A stretch of DNA of 64,000 nt from Streptomyces cupreus (GTDB taxonomy: Bacteria > Actinomycetota > Actinomycetes > Streptomycetales > Streptomycetaceae). Shown in pieces: positions 8,062 to 17,449 of the stretch; position 1 is the stretch's first letter, and every line of letters begins with the position of its first letter. The stretch covers positions 186,001-250,000 of the forward strand of contig NZ_JACMSF010000006.1 of assembly GCF_014257025.1 (NCBI RefSeq). Reading direction: 5' to 3'. Below the pieces are notes generated by a model. The model did not search any database. It was not told where the DNA came from and saw nothing but the letters and a program-made list of their open reading frames with translations. The position numbers and the translations under genes were made by a program.

Positions 8062-8830
8062 TCAAGGGAGGTGCGCAGGATGTTGAGGCGTTATCAGCGG
8101 GGGCTGCCGCACCTCGATACGAATCACACCATGGAACCTATGACGGACTTGGGTCTGGCGCAGCAGTCGTCGGCTGAGCAGCGCCGCTCCGCCCGTGGTG
8201 ACGGCCGCGGCGACCGAAACGCCCAGTGCGACCGGCAGTTGCTCGGTGACCGCGTCGCCGATGTGCTTCGTCGTGATCCCGGCGGACACCAGCCCCACCA
8301 CCGAGCCGCTGGGATCCTTGACGGGAACCACAGCACCTACCGATGGCCCGAGCGTGCCGGTCTAGGCCTCCGTGACCGTCCCACCTGCCCGAGCGGGGGC
8401 AATGGTGCCGATGAAGTGCTGACCGAGGCGGTCCGGGTTGGCGTGGGTGTAGCGAATTCCGTCCCGGCTCATGATGACGATGAAGTCGACGTGCGAGCGT
8501 TCCCGGGCGGCTTCGGCCGTGGCTGGAGCGCCGCGGTCGGATCTGGGGACGCGAGCGCCTTGAGGATTCCGGGTGAGTTGGCGACGCTCTCCGCGACAGC
8601 CAGAGAACGCTGTGCAGCCTCGTGCCGGCTGTCCCTCATGGCGTCCAGGACGAGCACGGTGGTGGCGTCGGCAGCGAGCAGCAAGAGGACCGCGACCTGC
8701 AGCAGGAACATCTGACCGACGACACTGCGCTCGCTCAGCACCGAACGCCGTCCACGTCGCGTCTTGCGTACAGAAAGGCCGATGGAAAGGGAACTCCGGG
8801 AATTCCCGGAGCGGTGGCACCCATGAATCA
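8062..8830 (-). pseudogene. Degraded CitA/DcuS-type sensor histidine kinase, N-terminal part only
   Basis: Pieces of one protein are spread over two frames. The first piece holds a transmembrane helix (VGQMFLLQVAVLLLLAAD) and SVANSPGILKALASPDPTAA; near 8513-8525 the frame shifts. The second continues HVDFIVIMSRDGIRYTHANP, typical of the extracytoplasmic sensor domain of citrate/dicarboxylate kinases. A TAG at 8362-8364 interrupts it, and the same frame resumes with GTLGPSVGAVVPVKDPSG and a second membrane helix. Recognisable homology ends at SRRLLRQTQ, so the PAS and kinase domains are gone. It lies directly downstream of the sodium:solute symporter, a common place for such a sensor. Confidence 0.8.
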
Positions 8831-8920
8831 TTTCTACCCAATACGGCTGAAACATGTGGAATATCGATGGGAGCCTCAGCTCTTGCTGGTCGCCGACGCG
8901 CCGGTGCAGGAGTGATCCGA

Positions 8921-10495
8921 TCAGTCGGTCGGGGCGAGGGCCGCCGGGTCCTCGCTGTGCCGGACCGCGCCGTCGGCGGAACGCCTCCGCGTGCCGAGGA
9001 CCGATCCCAGCCATCCGAGGAGGAAACCCACGGGAATGCACACCAAGCCGGGGTTGCGCAAGGGGAAGATCGCGAAGTCCGCGTCGGGCAGCAAGGCGGC
9101 CGGATGGCCGGACACCGCGGGGGACAGCGTCATGAGGAGCAGCACGGTCAGCAGGCCGCCGTACAGGCTCCAGGTTGCCCCTCGGGTAGTGAAGCCCCGC
9201 CACCACAGGTTGTAGAGGATGGCGGGCAGGATCGCGGAGGCCGCGATGGCGAAAGCGAGTTCCAGCAGGAAGGACAGGTTGAGGTCCTGGGCGAACATGG
9301 ACAGGGTGATGGCGCCGGCGCCGATCAGCAGGACCGCCCCTCGGGCCACGGCGAGTTCCTCCTGCTCCGAAGCCTTGCCCCGCCTGATCGTCGCCCCGTA
9401 GATGTCGTGGGCCAGTGAGGCCGCCGCGGTGAGGATGAGGCCCGTCACGACCGCCATGATCGTGATGAAAGCCAGGCAGGCGACGGCGGTGAGCGTAATC
9501 GAGCCGCCGAGGGAGTCGGCCAGTAGGAGTACAGCGGTCTTGCCGGAGGGACTGTCCGAGACGATGGCATGTGTGCCGAGCAGGCCGGCCGCACCGAGCC
9601 CGATCACCACGGCCGCCATGAAGAAGCAGATGATCAGAAGGCTGCCGAACTGTATCGATCGCCTTGCTTCGCGTGCGGTGGCCACAGTGCCGATCCGCAT
9701 CAGCACATGGGGCAGACCGGCGGATCCGAGCACCCTGGTGAGCTCCAGGCCCAGCGCATCCAGTGCGCTGGCGCCTTCGTCGGCGTGCGCGCCGGGCCGC
9801 AGGAAGTCGTCGCCGAGTGCGCTGTGGTCTGCTGCGGCACTCAGCAGGGTTGCCGGGTTCCAGCCGAAGCGCGAGAGCACCGCGAGCGCCAGGACGGCAC
9901 CGCCCGCCAGGAGCAGCACGGCTTTGACGCACTGCACCGCGGTTGCCGCCCGCATGCCGCCGCCGACTACGGAGAGAACCATCAACATCCCCAGACAGGC
10001 GACGAGGGCCCTCTGGGCGGCCGCCCCGTCCAGGCCGAGGATGGGCGCTGCGAGCGTCCCGGCGCCGACGAGCTGCACAATCAGATACACCAGCGAGATG
10101 AGCAGGGCAACCACGCCGGCGGCCATGTGCGTGGGCCGCGGGCTCAGACGGCGGGCGAGAGAGTCGCCGACGGTGAACCGCGCCGAACCGTGGTAGGCAT
10201 CGCTGATCACGACCAGGAGCACGATCCAGGCGGCGGAGGAGGCCAGCACGTACAGGATGCCGTCGTAGCCTCTCAGCGAGACCAGACCCGGGTTGCTCAG
10301 CATCCCGGCGGCGGACATGTAAATGCCGAAGACGGCCAGCCCGTTGCCGACCCATGACAGCCGTCGATGGCCGAGGTAGAAGTTGCTCAGGGTGTCACGG
10401 CCCACGGCAGCGAGGCAGAGGAACAGCGTGCTCGCGCCGAAGGCGGCGAAGACCGTGAAGACCGGGAAGGTGTCGTTGTAAGAAGCCTGGGTCAT
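8921..10495 (-). CDS. Sodium:solute symporter (SSF family, acetate permease-like)
   Basis: 524 residues with about 13 hydrophobic helices. The N-terminal half has NFYLGHRRLSWVGNGLA and GIYMSAAGMLSN, and there is SGLPHVLMRIGTVATA-like sequence in the middle, as in cation/acetate symporters of the ActP type. It would import a small organic acid with Na+ or H+ at the cytoplasmic membrane. The ATG shares its first base with the TGA of the upstream DUF485 gene, so the pair is coupled, as actP-like genes usually are with a DUF485 partner. Downstream lies a ruined sensor kinase gene that may once have regulated it. Substrate assignment to acetate or a related acid is by family only. Confidence 0.88.
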   Translation of the reverse strand: MTQASYNDTFPVFTVFAAFGASTLFLCLAAVGRDTLSNFYLGHRRLSWVGNGLAVFGIYMSAAGMLSNPGLVSLRGYDGILYVLASSAAWIVLLVVISDAYHGSARFTVGDSLARRLSPRPTHMAAGVVALLISLVYLIVQLVGAGTLAAPILGLDGAAAQRALVACLGMLMVLSVVGGGMRAATAVQCVKAVLLLAGGAVLALAVLSRFGWNPATLLSAAADHSALGDDFLRPGAHADEGASALDALGLELTRVLGSAGLPHVLMRIGTVATAREARRSIQFGSLLIICFFMAAVVIGLGAAGLLGTHAIVSDSPSGKTAVLLLADSLGGSITLTAVACLAFITIMAVVTGLILTAAASLAHDIYGATIRRGKASEQEELAVARGAVLLIGAGAITLSMFAQDLNLSFLLELAFAIAASAILPAILYNLWWRGFTTRGATWSLYGGLLTVLLLMTLSPAVSGHPAALLPDADFAIFPLRNPGLVCIPVGFLLGWLGSVLGTRRRSADGAVRHSEDPAALAPTD

Positions 10496-11121
10496 CAACG
10501 GTCGCTCTCCGGGTGCGCGAGGCTGGACGGAACGTGCTCGGTCAGTGGATCGATCGTGGCCTGGGCGTACGGCCCGTACCACACAGCGGCCCCGGCCGTG
10601 ACGGCAAGCTGCACCAGCAGGAGGCCGAAGCCGACGTTGAAGGGGCCGGCGATCGGCAGGGCCAGCAGATCTCCGGCCTGCCTGGCCAGAACCGCGATGG
10701 CCATGTGGACGCCGAGCACCGCGACGGTGACGCGCACCGGCAGCCGCCGTGCCGCGCACAACCGCTGCACCGCTGAATCCGGCCGACGGCTGGGGGAGGC
10801 AGTGGCAGCAGCGGGTGAGGAAGCAGGGCCGGCCGCCCGCGGCGAGGGCGTCCTCCCCGTCGGCTGCTCGTCCTGTGCCAGAACGGCCGCCATGCGCAGG
10901 GCCCAGAGTCTTCGCTCCCATGAGCCCTGATCGTCGGCCGCACGCTGGGCCGCCCAGTACCGGGGCAAGAGGGATTCGGCCGGATGAAGGCCCGCGTAGC
11001 TCTGGGCGATGGCCTGCCTCAGCTCCGCGGGGGTGTACGACGAGCCGTGGCGGAGTCCGCTGAGGTAGAGGGCGGCGACGATGGTCGAGTCGTGTTCGGG
11101 GGACGGGCCGTGGGAGGACAC
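10495..11121 (-). CDS. DUF485 domain membrane protein, symporter partner
   Basis: About 208 residues from GTG 11121 (VSSHGPSPEHDSTIV), behind AAGGAGACTCG. The N-terminal half is soluble and carries LYLSGLRHG and AELRQAIAQSYAGL; a Pro/Ala/Ser-rich linker follows. The C-terminal third is the DUF485 unit with two membrane helices (VTVAVLGVHMAIAVLA; FNVGFGLLLVQLAVTAGAA) and YAQATIDPLTE. DUF485 proteins accompany ActP-type symporters. The stop codon shares one base with the symporter ATG. A longer frame starting at 11214 exists but the GTG at 11121 has the better ribosome-binding site. A fragment resembling its N-terminal part occurs at 20095-20225. Confidence 0.82.
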   Translation of the reverse strand: MSSHGPSPEHDSTIVAALYLSGLRHGSSYTPAELRQAIAQSYAGLHPAESLLPRYWAAQRAADDQGSWERRLWALRMAAVLAQDEQPTGRTPSPRAAGPASSPAAATASPSRRPDSAVQRLCAARRLPVRVTVAVLGVHMAIAVLARQAGDLLALPIAGPFNVGFGLLLVQLAVTAGAAVWYGPYAQATIDPLTEHVPSSLAHPESDR

Positions 11122-11469
11122 CGAGTCTCCTTCGGACGGGAGGACAGACGGACGCAAGGGCCGCATGGATCCAGCGGTGCGGAAATGCCCCGGAGCGCGA
11201 TCAGCGCACGTCACGTAGGGCAGAAGAGCCTGGCCGGGTTCCCCCCGGCAGCGCGTCCGTGAGGCGTAACCGTGCCGGAAGGGAGATGTGACAGGAAGGG
11301 GCCGAACCGCAACGATCAGACCTACTTGCGTACGTTGCGGTCACCGGCACGCCGATCCTCGAAACGGTTGCACGCACGGCAGTTGTCGCCGTCGGCGCCG
11401 TAGGCCCTTCGGAAGCGGGCGGTTGCTGCTCTGAGATACGACCGCACAGGGTCGGATTTTGATCCGCCG
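11122..11469. other. Gene-free region upstream of the DUF485-symporter operon
   Basis: About 350 bp between the DUF485 gene start and the end of the DUF475 gene; it must hold the operon promoter. A 60-codon frame on the minus strand at 11322-11504 overlaps the DUF475 gene end and has no family features, so I do not call it. Nothing else stands out. Confidence 0.5.
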
Positions 11470-12639
11470 TCAGTCACGATTCTCTGTCGCCGAGAAGCCG
11501 ACATGGGGTCGCCGGGCGCAGGTTGTGGCCCCTCCTGGCATGTCCCCCTTCGCCGGGAGTGCGTTGTTGCGGCGGACGGAGGCGAGGAAGGAGGCGGCGA
11601 TCAGGACGACGCCGATCAGGCCGGTGATGATCTCGCTGATCTGGTGCTGGACGGTGATCAGCAGGATCGCGGCGAGGGCACCGATGGCGTAGTGGGCGCC
11701 GTGCTCCAGGTAGACGTAGTCGTCGAGGGTGCCCTGGCGGACCAGGTAGACGGTGAGTGAGCGGACGTACATCGCGCCGATGCCGAGGCCGAGGGCCATC
11801 CAGAAGATGTGGTTGGTGATGGCGAAGGCGCCGATCACGCCGTCGAAGGAGAACGACGCGTCCAGGACCTCCAGGTAGAGGAAGAGGAAGAACGCGGCCT
11901 TGCCTGCGAGGGCGACCGCCGAGACCGGTCTGCCCTCGGCCCTGGCCTTGTCCGCCTCCTCGTGCTCGTGTTCCTCCTCGTCTTCGAGCCTGTCCTCGAA
12001 GTAGCCGGAGAGGCCGCCGACCACGAGATAGGTGATGAGGCCGGCGACCCCGGACAGCAGTACGGTGGCGGACTTGTCCGCGTGGCCGGTGCTGACGTGG
12101 GCGTGGGTGGCGAATGTCATCGCCGTGGCCAGCAGGGCGATGAGCGCGACGCAGACCGCCAGCATGTCGATCTTGCCGAGCTTGGCGAGCGGGCGCTCCA
12201 GCCAGGCGAGCCACTTGATGTCACGGTCCTCGAAGATGAAGTCGAGGAAGATCATCAGCAGGAACATGCCACCGAAGGCGGCGATCGCCGGGTGTGCGTC
12301 GGTGACCAGGTCCTCGTAGCGGTCCGGCTCGTCGAGGGCGAGCTGCACCGCCTCGATGGGCCCGACGTTGGCACTGATGGCGACGATCACGACCGGGAAG
12401 ACCAGCCGCATGCCGAACACCGCGATCAGAATGCCGACGGTGAGGAAGGTCTTCTGCCAGAAGGCGTTCATCTTCTTCAGAATTCCGGCGTTGACGACCG
12501 CGTTGTCGAAGGACAGCGAGATTTCCAGGACCGACAGGATCAGTACGATCCCGAAGGCCTCCCAGCCCCACTGCCATGCCGCGAAGGCAAGCCCGGCCGC
12601 CGTGACGGCGAACGACCAGCCGAATATCCTCAAGATCAT
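11470..12639 (-). CDS. DUF475 / TerC-like integral membrane protein
   Basis: About 389 residues with 8-9 membrane helices. Typical signatures of this group are visible: LSVLEISLSFDNAVVNAG near residue 45, IFLDFIFEDRDIKWLAWLE in the middle and EVLDASFSFDGVIGAFAITN in the second half. The paired acidic SFDNA / SFDG motifs in membrane helices are shared with TerC, which suggests metal ion handling, but the function is not established. A cytoplasmic loop rich in Glu and His (EDEEEHEHEEADK) lies between the halves. The start is taken at ATG 12639 (MILRIFGWSF); the last ~30 residues look unlike a normal end of this family and could reflect a recent change of the 3' end. Confidence 0.85.
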   Translation of the reverse strand: MILRIFGWSFAVTAAGLAFAAWQWGWEAFGIVLILSVLEISLSFDNAVVNAGILKKMNAFWQKTFLTVGILIAVFGMRLVFPVVIVAISANVGPIEAVQLALDEPDRYEDLVTDAHPAIAAFGGMFLLMIFLDFIFEDRDIKWLAWLERPLAKLGKIDMLAVCVALIALLATAMTFATHAHVSTGHADKSATVLLSGVAGLITYLVVGGLSGYFEDRLEDEEEHEHEEADKARAEGRPVSAVALAGKAAFFLFLYLEVLDASFSFDGVIGAFAITNHIFWMALGLGIGAMYVRSLTVYLVRQGTLDDYVYLEHGAHYAIGALAAILLITVQHQISEIITGLIGVVLIAASFLASVRRNNALPAKGDMPGGATTCARRPHVGFSATENRD

Positions 12640-12700
12640 CTTTATCCCAGCTTTGAGGAAAGTGTTCCGTGATACGTGCAGAACCCAGCGATCGCCGGCG

Positions 12701-13138
12701 TTACGACGCCAGCCGGTCAAGGTCTGCGGTCGGCGGCGCGGGCGCCACCTCGAACCAGACGACCTTGCCCGTCGCAGTGCGTGTGCTGCCCCAGCTCGCC
12801 GCCAACAACGCGACCAACACAAGGCCCCGGCCGCTCTCGGCGTACAGCTCGTGACGACGCGGTGTGGGCAGCCCGGCTACCGTGTCGGTCACCTCCACCC
12901 GCAGCCGGACCCCCGTCCAACGCACCGTCACCGAGCACGGCCCGGTGGTGTGACTCACCGCGTTGGCGATCACCTCGCTCGCCAGCAGCCCGAGGTCGTC
13001 CCGCGTCTCGTCCGCCAGCGGGAGATTCCAGCCGCGGACCACCGACAGGAGCAACCGACGAGCCTTGGGCACGGTCGCCGGGTCCTCCGGGGAGACGCGG
13101 AAGCTGTGGAACAGTGACAGTCCGGGGATGTGCGTCAT
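12701..13138 (-). CDS. Anti-sigma-type ATP-binding protein (HATPase_c_2)
   Basis: 145 residues. The fold is that of the SpoIIAB/RsbW-like ATPases common in Streptomyces: DLGLLASEVIANAVSHT is the N box with the Asn that coordinates Mg-ATP, VRLRVEVTDTVAGLPTP is the next motif and GRGLVLVALLAASWG the glycine-rich lid. Such proteins bind and sometimes phosphorylate anti-sigma-antagonist or sigma partners. ATG at 13138 is preferred over 13144 because AAGGA lies at a better distance. No obvious sigma or anti-anti-sigma gene is next to it, so its partner is unknown. Confidence 0.85.
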   Translation of the reverse strand: MTHIPGLSLFHSFRVSPEDPATVPKARRLLLSVVRGWNLPLADETRDDLGLLASEVIANAVSHTTGPCSVTVRWTGVRLRVEVTDTVAGLPTPRRHELYAESGRGLVLVALLAASWGSTRTATGKVVWFEVAPAPPTADLDRLAS

Positions 13139-13277
13139 GATCATTCCTTGGTGCGCGGCCCGCCCCGACAGGGGCGGGAGAAGGCCGCCGTGCCTCGTGG
13201 AGGGAGGACCGGTCGGTCCTCCGGCCGTAAGGGGAGGCTCTGATCCCCCGCGGCGGCGCCGGAGTGCCCGGCGGTTG

Positions 13278-13317
13278 GGGGCCGGTCCCGTGGCGTCCAC
13301 GGATGTGGACCGGCCCC
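13278..13317 (-). terminator. Stem-loop terminator after the TAXI operon
   Basis: GGGGCCGGTCC pairs with GGACCGGCCCC (11 bp) around an inner CGTGG / CCACG hairpin. It begins 16 bp beyond the stop codon of the TAXI-binding-protein gene. There is no U-tract, as is usual in Streptomyces. Confidence 0.6.
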
Positions 13318-13333
13318 TGCCCGCGAGGCAGGC

Positions 13334-14332
13334 TCAGGACTTCTGGGCCAGCGCCTTCAGGGCGTTCTCCGCGCCGGCGTTCAGCGGGACGGGCGAGACG
13401 GCCTGCGCCTGGGCGAGCTCGATCTCAGTCGCGGCCGCGTTCACCTTCTCCAGTTCGCTCTTCTTCTCGTAGATCAGGTTGACGATGTCCGCGGCCAGAT
13501 CCGGGTCGAAGCCCTTCTTCACGAGCAGCACGTTCGCAACCACGATCGTCGGCACGTCCTTGGGCTGGTTGTATACGGACGCCGGGATGGAGCCCTTCTG
13601 GTAGACGTCGCCGTACTCCTGGTTCAAAGCGGGCAACTGCGGGGTGACGTCGAGGAGGCGGACGTCCTTCTTGAGGCTGGTCGTGAGGTCGGTGATGCCG
13701 CCGCTGGGCAGTCCGCCGGACCAGAACAGCGCGTCGATGGTGCTGTCCTTCATGGCGTCGACGGACTCGGGCAGAGCGAGGCGCTCCGCCGTGACGTCCT
13801 TGGCCGGGTCCAGCCCGGCGGCCTTCAGCAGACGGTTGGCGATCACTTCCGTGCCGGAAGCGGGCGCCCCGGTGGACACTCTCTTTCCTTTCATGTCCTC
13901 AAGGGACTTGATGCCGGAATCGGCCCGGACCAGGACCTGGGTGTAGTTCGGGTACAGCCGGGTCAGGGCCTCGATCTCCTGGGGGGCGTCGAACCCCTCC
14001 TTGCCCTCCACGGCGTCGTCGGCGGTGTCCATCAGGGAGAACGCGATGTCGTAGGTGCCGGCCCCGAGGCCCTGGATGTTCTGTACCGACGCTCCGGTGG
14101 AAGTGGCGGTGGCCCGGTAGCCGTCGATGTTGCCGGAGATCAGCTCCGCGAGGCCACCACCGATCTGGTAGTAGACACCGGTGGTGGCACCGGTCGCGAT
14201 CGTGAGCCGGCCGCCCTTTCCGCTGCTCGCGCCCGTGTTGTCGGTCTGCTTCCCGCCGCCGCAGGCGGTGGCGGCCAGAGCGGTGACCAGGGCGGCGACT
14301 GCGAGGCGTGTGGCACGCATCCGGTGCTTCAT
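13334..14332 (-). CDS. TAXI family TRAP transporter solute-binding lipoprotein
   Basis: 332 residues. Residues 1-24 form a lipoprotein signal peptide with the lipobox LAATAC (Cys24), then a short linker and the TAXI substrate-binding domain: LTIATGATTGVYYQIGGGLA is its usual first strand and ligand loop, TSTGASVQNIQGLGAG and KGKRVSTGAPASGTE follow. It would capture an organic acid (2-oxoglutarate- or glutamate-type ligands are known for the family) and pass it to a fused permease. Its ATG overlaps the permease stop by 4 bp. Because the permease is frameshifted, transport by this locus may be lost. Confidence 0.92.
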   Translation of the reverse strand: MKHRMRATRLAVAALVTALAATACGGGKQTDNTGASSGKGGRLTIATGATTGVYYQIGGGLAELISGNIDGYRATATSTGASVQNIQGLGAGTYDIAFSLMDTADDAVEGKEGFDAPQEIEALTRLYPNYTQVLVRADSGIKSLEDMKGKRVSTGAPASGTEVIANRLLKAAGLDPAKDVTAERLALPESVDAMKDSTIDALFWSGGLPSGGITDLTTSLKKDVRLLDVTPQLPALNQEYGDVYQKGSIPASVYNQPKDVPTIVVANVLLVKKGFDPDLAADIVNLIYEKKSELEKVNAAATEIELAQAQAVSPVPLNAGAENALKALAQKS

Positions 14333-16432
14333 GAGGGGAGGTGTCCTTCCGTGATGGTTTCCGCCGGGCGGTTCTCACCGGTGGTGGGAACCGCGGGGGT
14401 CTGCTGCCTGCGGCGTACGAGATGGATGCCGAGGGCGAGTACGAGTGCCACGACACCCGCGGCGATCGCGACGGGTTCGAGGTAGAGGAGGCAGAGCGCG
14501 GCGACAGCGCACAGCGTGCGCTCCACACGCCTGGCCGGGCCGAGCAGCCACCCTCCGGTGGCGGCGGCCAGCGCGGCGACCGCGAGGGCCGAGATGGCGG
14601 TGGTCCACACGATGCCCACCAGGCTTCCCGTGCCAAGCAGTTGGGAGCCGTTGTCGGTCAGGACGAAGGCGAACGGCACCAGGAACGCGGGCAGTGAGTA
14701 CTTCCAGGTCGCCACCATGGTGCGCATCGGGTTGCCCCCGGTGATGGCGGCGGCCGCCGCCGCCGCGAGCGCCGTCGGAGGGCTCACCTCGGACAGAACG
14801 GCGTAGTAGAAGATGAACATGTACGCCTCGTGGGTGGCGACCCCCAGCGAGAGAAGTGCCGGCGCGATGATCACTGCGGCGATGATGAAGGATGCGGTGA
14901 CCGGGACGGCGAGCCCCAGGATGGACACCGAGACCGCCGCGAAGAAGACGGTGAGGACCAGTACCACGGTCTTGTCGTCGCCGAAGAGTCCGGCCGCGTC
15001 GACGATTACCGAGGCCAGGCTCAGGCCGAGCCCTGTCTGGGTGACGACGGCGACGATGATGCCTGCCGCGGCACAGGTGGCGACCACCGGCAGCACTGAT
15101 CGACAGCCCTCGGCGAGCGCCGCGTACAGCCGCCGCGGCGTCATCCGGTGCTCGGGGTCGAGGAACGAGAGCAGGAACTGCAGGGCCGTGGCGTAGACAA
15201 CCGCCTTGAAGGGCGGCAGTCCCGCAGCCATGAAGCCGATGATCATGAAGAGGGGGAGGAAGTGGTAGCCGAACCGGCCGAGCAGCCTCAGCGCCGACGT
15301 GCCCTTCTCCCCCACCACTGGCTGCGCCTGGTGCTTGCGGGCGTCGATCTCCACCGCGAGGAGGATGCCCAGGTAGTAGCAGGAGCGTGGGCACCAGGGC
15401 GTACAGCAGGACGGTGAGGTAGCTCTCCCGCAGGTACTCGGCGATGATGAACGCCGCGGCGCCCAGGGTGGGCGGGGAGAGGATGGCGCCGATCCCGGCC
15501 GCCGCGAGCACGCCGCCGCCCTGCTCCTTGCCGTAGCCGGCCCGGCGCAGCACGGGCCAGGCGACCGATCCGAGGCTGACCGCGGTCGCGGTGCCGGACC
15601 CGGAGACGGTGCCGAGCAGGAAGCCGGCTGCGGTCACCGTGCGGCCGGGGGCGCTGCGGGAGCCGCGGAAGGCCGCGAAAGACAGGTCGATGAAGAACTT
15701 GCCCGCACCGGAGATGTCGAGGACCGCGCCGAAGATGGTGAACAGCACGATGTACGTGCCGGCCACGTTCAGCGGTACGCCGTACACCCCGTCGGTGCCC
15801 ATGAAGAAGTGGGCCGCGATCGCGTCGATGTCGAACCCGCCGTGCGCCAGGGACCAGTCGTACGGCAGCAGCCCGCCGTAGTAGGCGTAGAGCAGGAAGG
15901 CCGCGCAGAAGGCGGGCAGTACCCAGCCGGTGGTGCGGCGGCACGCCTCCAGGACGAGCACGATGAGGACGAGCCCGGCCAGCACGTCGAGGGAGGTGGG
16001 CAGCTGCCGCCGTTCGATGAAGGGGTCGAACTCCAGCAGCGGGTATACGCACACGGCGAGCGCGGCCGCAGCGAGCAGCCAGTCGAACCAGCCGGGGTCG
16101 TCGCGCCGTGCCGGTTTGCCGGGCTTCTTGTGGGCGTCGGCACCGCGCCGCCAGGGAAGCAGCACCGCCGGTACCCGCACCGCGCCGCGGTAGGTCAGGA
16201 AGACCAGCGGCAGCGTCGCGGCGAGGAAGATCGTCAGGTAGTACTGGCTGCCCTTGGCCAGCGGGAAGAAGATCGCGTAGAGCACGAAGACCGACAGGGC
16301 CGCGCACGCCAGGGACACCGGCACGGACACCCGTGGGGAGAGTTTCCGGGCCGGCCGTTCCTGGTCGAACTCGGCCACCAGATCCTCAGCGGTCCGCTGC
16401 TGCGGCTCGGTCGGCGCCGTTGCCATGCTCAT
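14329..16432 (-). pseudogene. TRAP transporter fused permease (DctQM/4TM-12TM), broken by a one-base frameshift
   Basis: Two frames together make one permease. Frame one, from ATG 16432 (MSMATAPTEP, with GGAG upstream), covers about 350 residues, including helices and GFLLGTVSGSGTATAVSLGS. At YALVPTLL the frame is lost; in the next frame the protein resumes as YYLGILLAVEIDARKHQAQP and runs 350 more residues to 14329. One extra G at about 15378 (plus strand) explains it. Everything else looks intact, so this is either a very recent mutation or a sequencing error. If real, translation continues out of frame and the second half is not made. It is the only permease gene at this locus. Confidence 0.85.
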
Positions 16433-16520
16433 CTCGGCCATCTCCTGGGGCTGGGTCGCTTCGCTGTAACCCCAACGTGGCAGCCGTCATAAGCCGGCAA
16501 CAGAGAACGCCTGCGGTCTT

Positions 16521-16530
16521 AACCTAGGTT
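16521..16530. promoter_or_regulatory. AT-rich palindrome in the divergent permease / response-regulator region
   Basis: AACCTAGGTT is a perfect 10-bp palindrome inside CTTAACCTAGGTTTAGGGTT, roughly midway between the permease start (16432) and the response regulator start (16649). It is a plausible binding site for the adjacent OmpR-type regulator. Confidence 0.4.
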
Positions 16531-16648
16531 TAGGGTTGGGTGACGGGGATCACTTCTACGCTCGTTCCGACGGCCGAAACCCGCGCTGCCCCTGGCCTTC
16601 GTGCCCTGACGGGGCTCAGGGTCCAGCGCACGAGAACAGGGGACTGCG

Positions 16649-17434
16649 GTGCGGATACTCCTGGTCGAAGACGACAATCGGGTCGCCGACGCCCTGGCGG
16701 GTGCGCTGCGGCGCAACGGCTACGAGGTGCGGCGCGCGGCCAACGCCGTCGACGCGCTGGCCGCGCCCGCCGTCGATCTGGTCCTGCTGGACCTGGGCCT
16801 GCCGGACCGGGACGGCATCGAGGTGTGCCGGGAGCTGCGTGCCCGGGGCGGGGTCCCGGTGATCGCGGTGACCGCGCGGGGAGGCGAACCCGACCGGGTA
16901 CGGGGGCTGCGCAGCGGCGCCGACGACTACGTGGTGAAACCCTTCGGCACCGCCGAGCTGCTCGCCCGTATCGAGGCGGTGCTCCGGCGCAGCATGAGCC
17001 AGCGCGCCCACGAGGCCCGGCTCGTCACCGTCGACGGCCTCCAGATCGACCTCGGACGGCGTGCGGTCACCCTGGACGGGCAGCCGGTGCCCCTCACCCG
17101 CAAGGAGTTCGAGGTGCTGGCCGTGCTGGTGCGCGCCGACGGTGCCGCCGTGCCCCGGGACCGCATCGTCGTCGAGGTGTGGCAGACGACGTACGAGGGC
17201 ATGTCGCGCACGCTCGACGTGCATGTGGCCACCCTGCGCGGCAAGTTGGGGCGGGCGGGAAGCGTGGTGCGGACGGTGCGCGGCTTCGGCTACCGCCTCG
17301 CGACCGCCGACGGGGTGGCCCCGGCCACGGTTCCGGCTGCGCCCCCGGCTCCGGACACCGCCCCTGATGCGGCTCCTGCCCCGAACTCGGACTGCCCGAC
17401 CCCTGCCTCGCCGCCCATGGCGGCCGACAGCTGA
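16649..17434 (+). CDS. OmpR-type response regulator
   Basis: 261 residues from GTG 16649. The receiver domain (1-115) has the acidic pocket EDD at 7-9, the phosphoacceptor Asp48 in LVLLDLGLPD and the conserved Lys in DDYVVKPFG. Residues about 130-222 form a winged-helix DNA-binding domain (LTRKEFEVLAVLVR ... TLDVHVATLRGKLG ... VRTVRGFGYRLA). A Pro/Ala-rich tail of about 35 residues follows and is not part of the usual fold. It is 15 bp ahead of its histidine kinase and divergent from the TRAP-TAXI permease, so it most likely controls uptake of the transported acid, like TctD beside tricarboxylate transporters. Confidence 0.93.
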   Translation: MRILLVEDDNRVADALAGALRRNGYEVRRAANAVDALAAPAVDLVLLDLGLPDRDGIEVCRELRARGGVPVIAVTARGGEPDRVRGLRSGADDYVVKPFGTAELLARIEAVLRRSMSQRAHEARLVTVDGLQIDLGRRAVTLDGQPVPLTRKEFEVLAVLVRADGAAVPRDRIVVEVWQTTYEGMSRTLDVHVATLRGKLGRAGSVVRTVRGFGYRLATADGVAPATVPAAPPAPDTAPDAAPAPNSDCPTPASPPMAADS

Positions 17435-17449
17435 GAACGCTGATCACCG

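Noticed and set aside
11322..11504. 60-codon minus-strand frame before the DUF475 gene end
   Set aside because: Overlaps the DUF475 gene, has no ribosome-binding site and no recognisable composition.
15360..15400. Programmed ribosomal frameshift in the permease
   Set aside because: No typical slippery heptamer or strong downstream structure was seen, and fused TRAP permeases are not known to use one; mutation or sequencing error is simpler.
14375..16441. 688-codon minus-strand frame through the whole permease region
   Set aside because: Its second half (after about 15378) is Arg/Pro/Gly-rich noise; the real protein continues in another frame, so this is a frameshift and not a longer protein.
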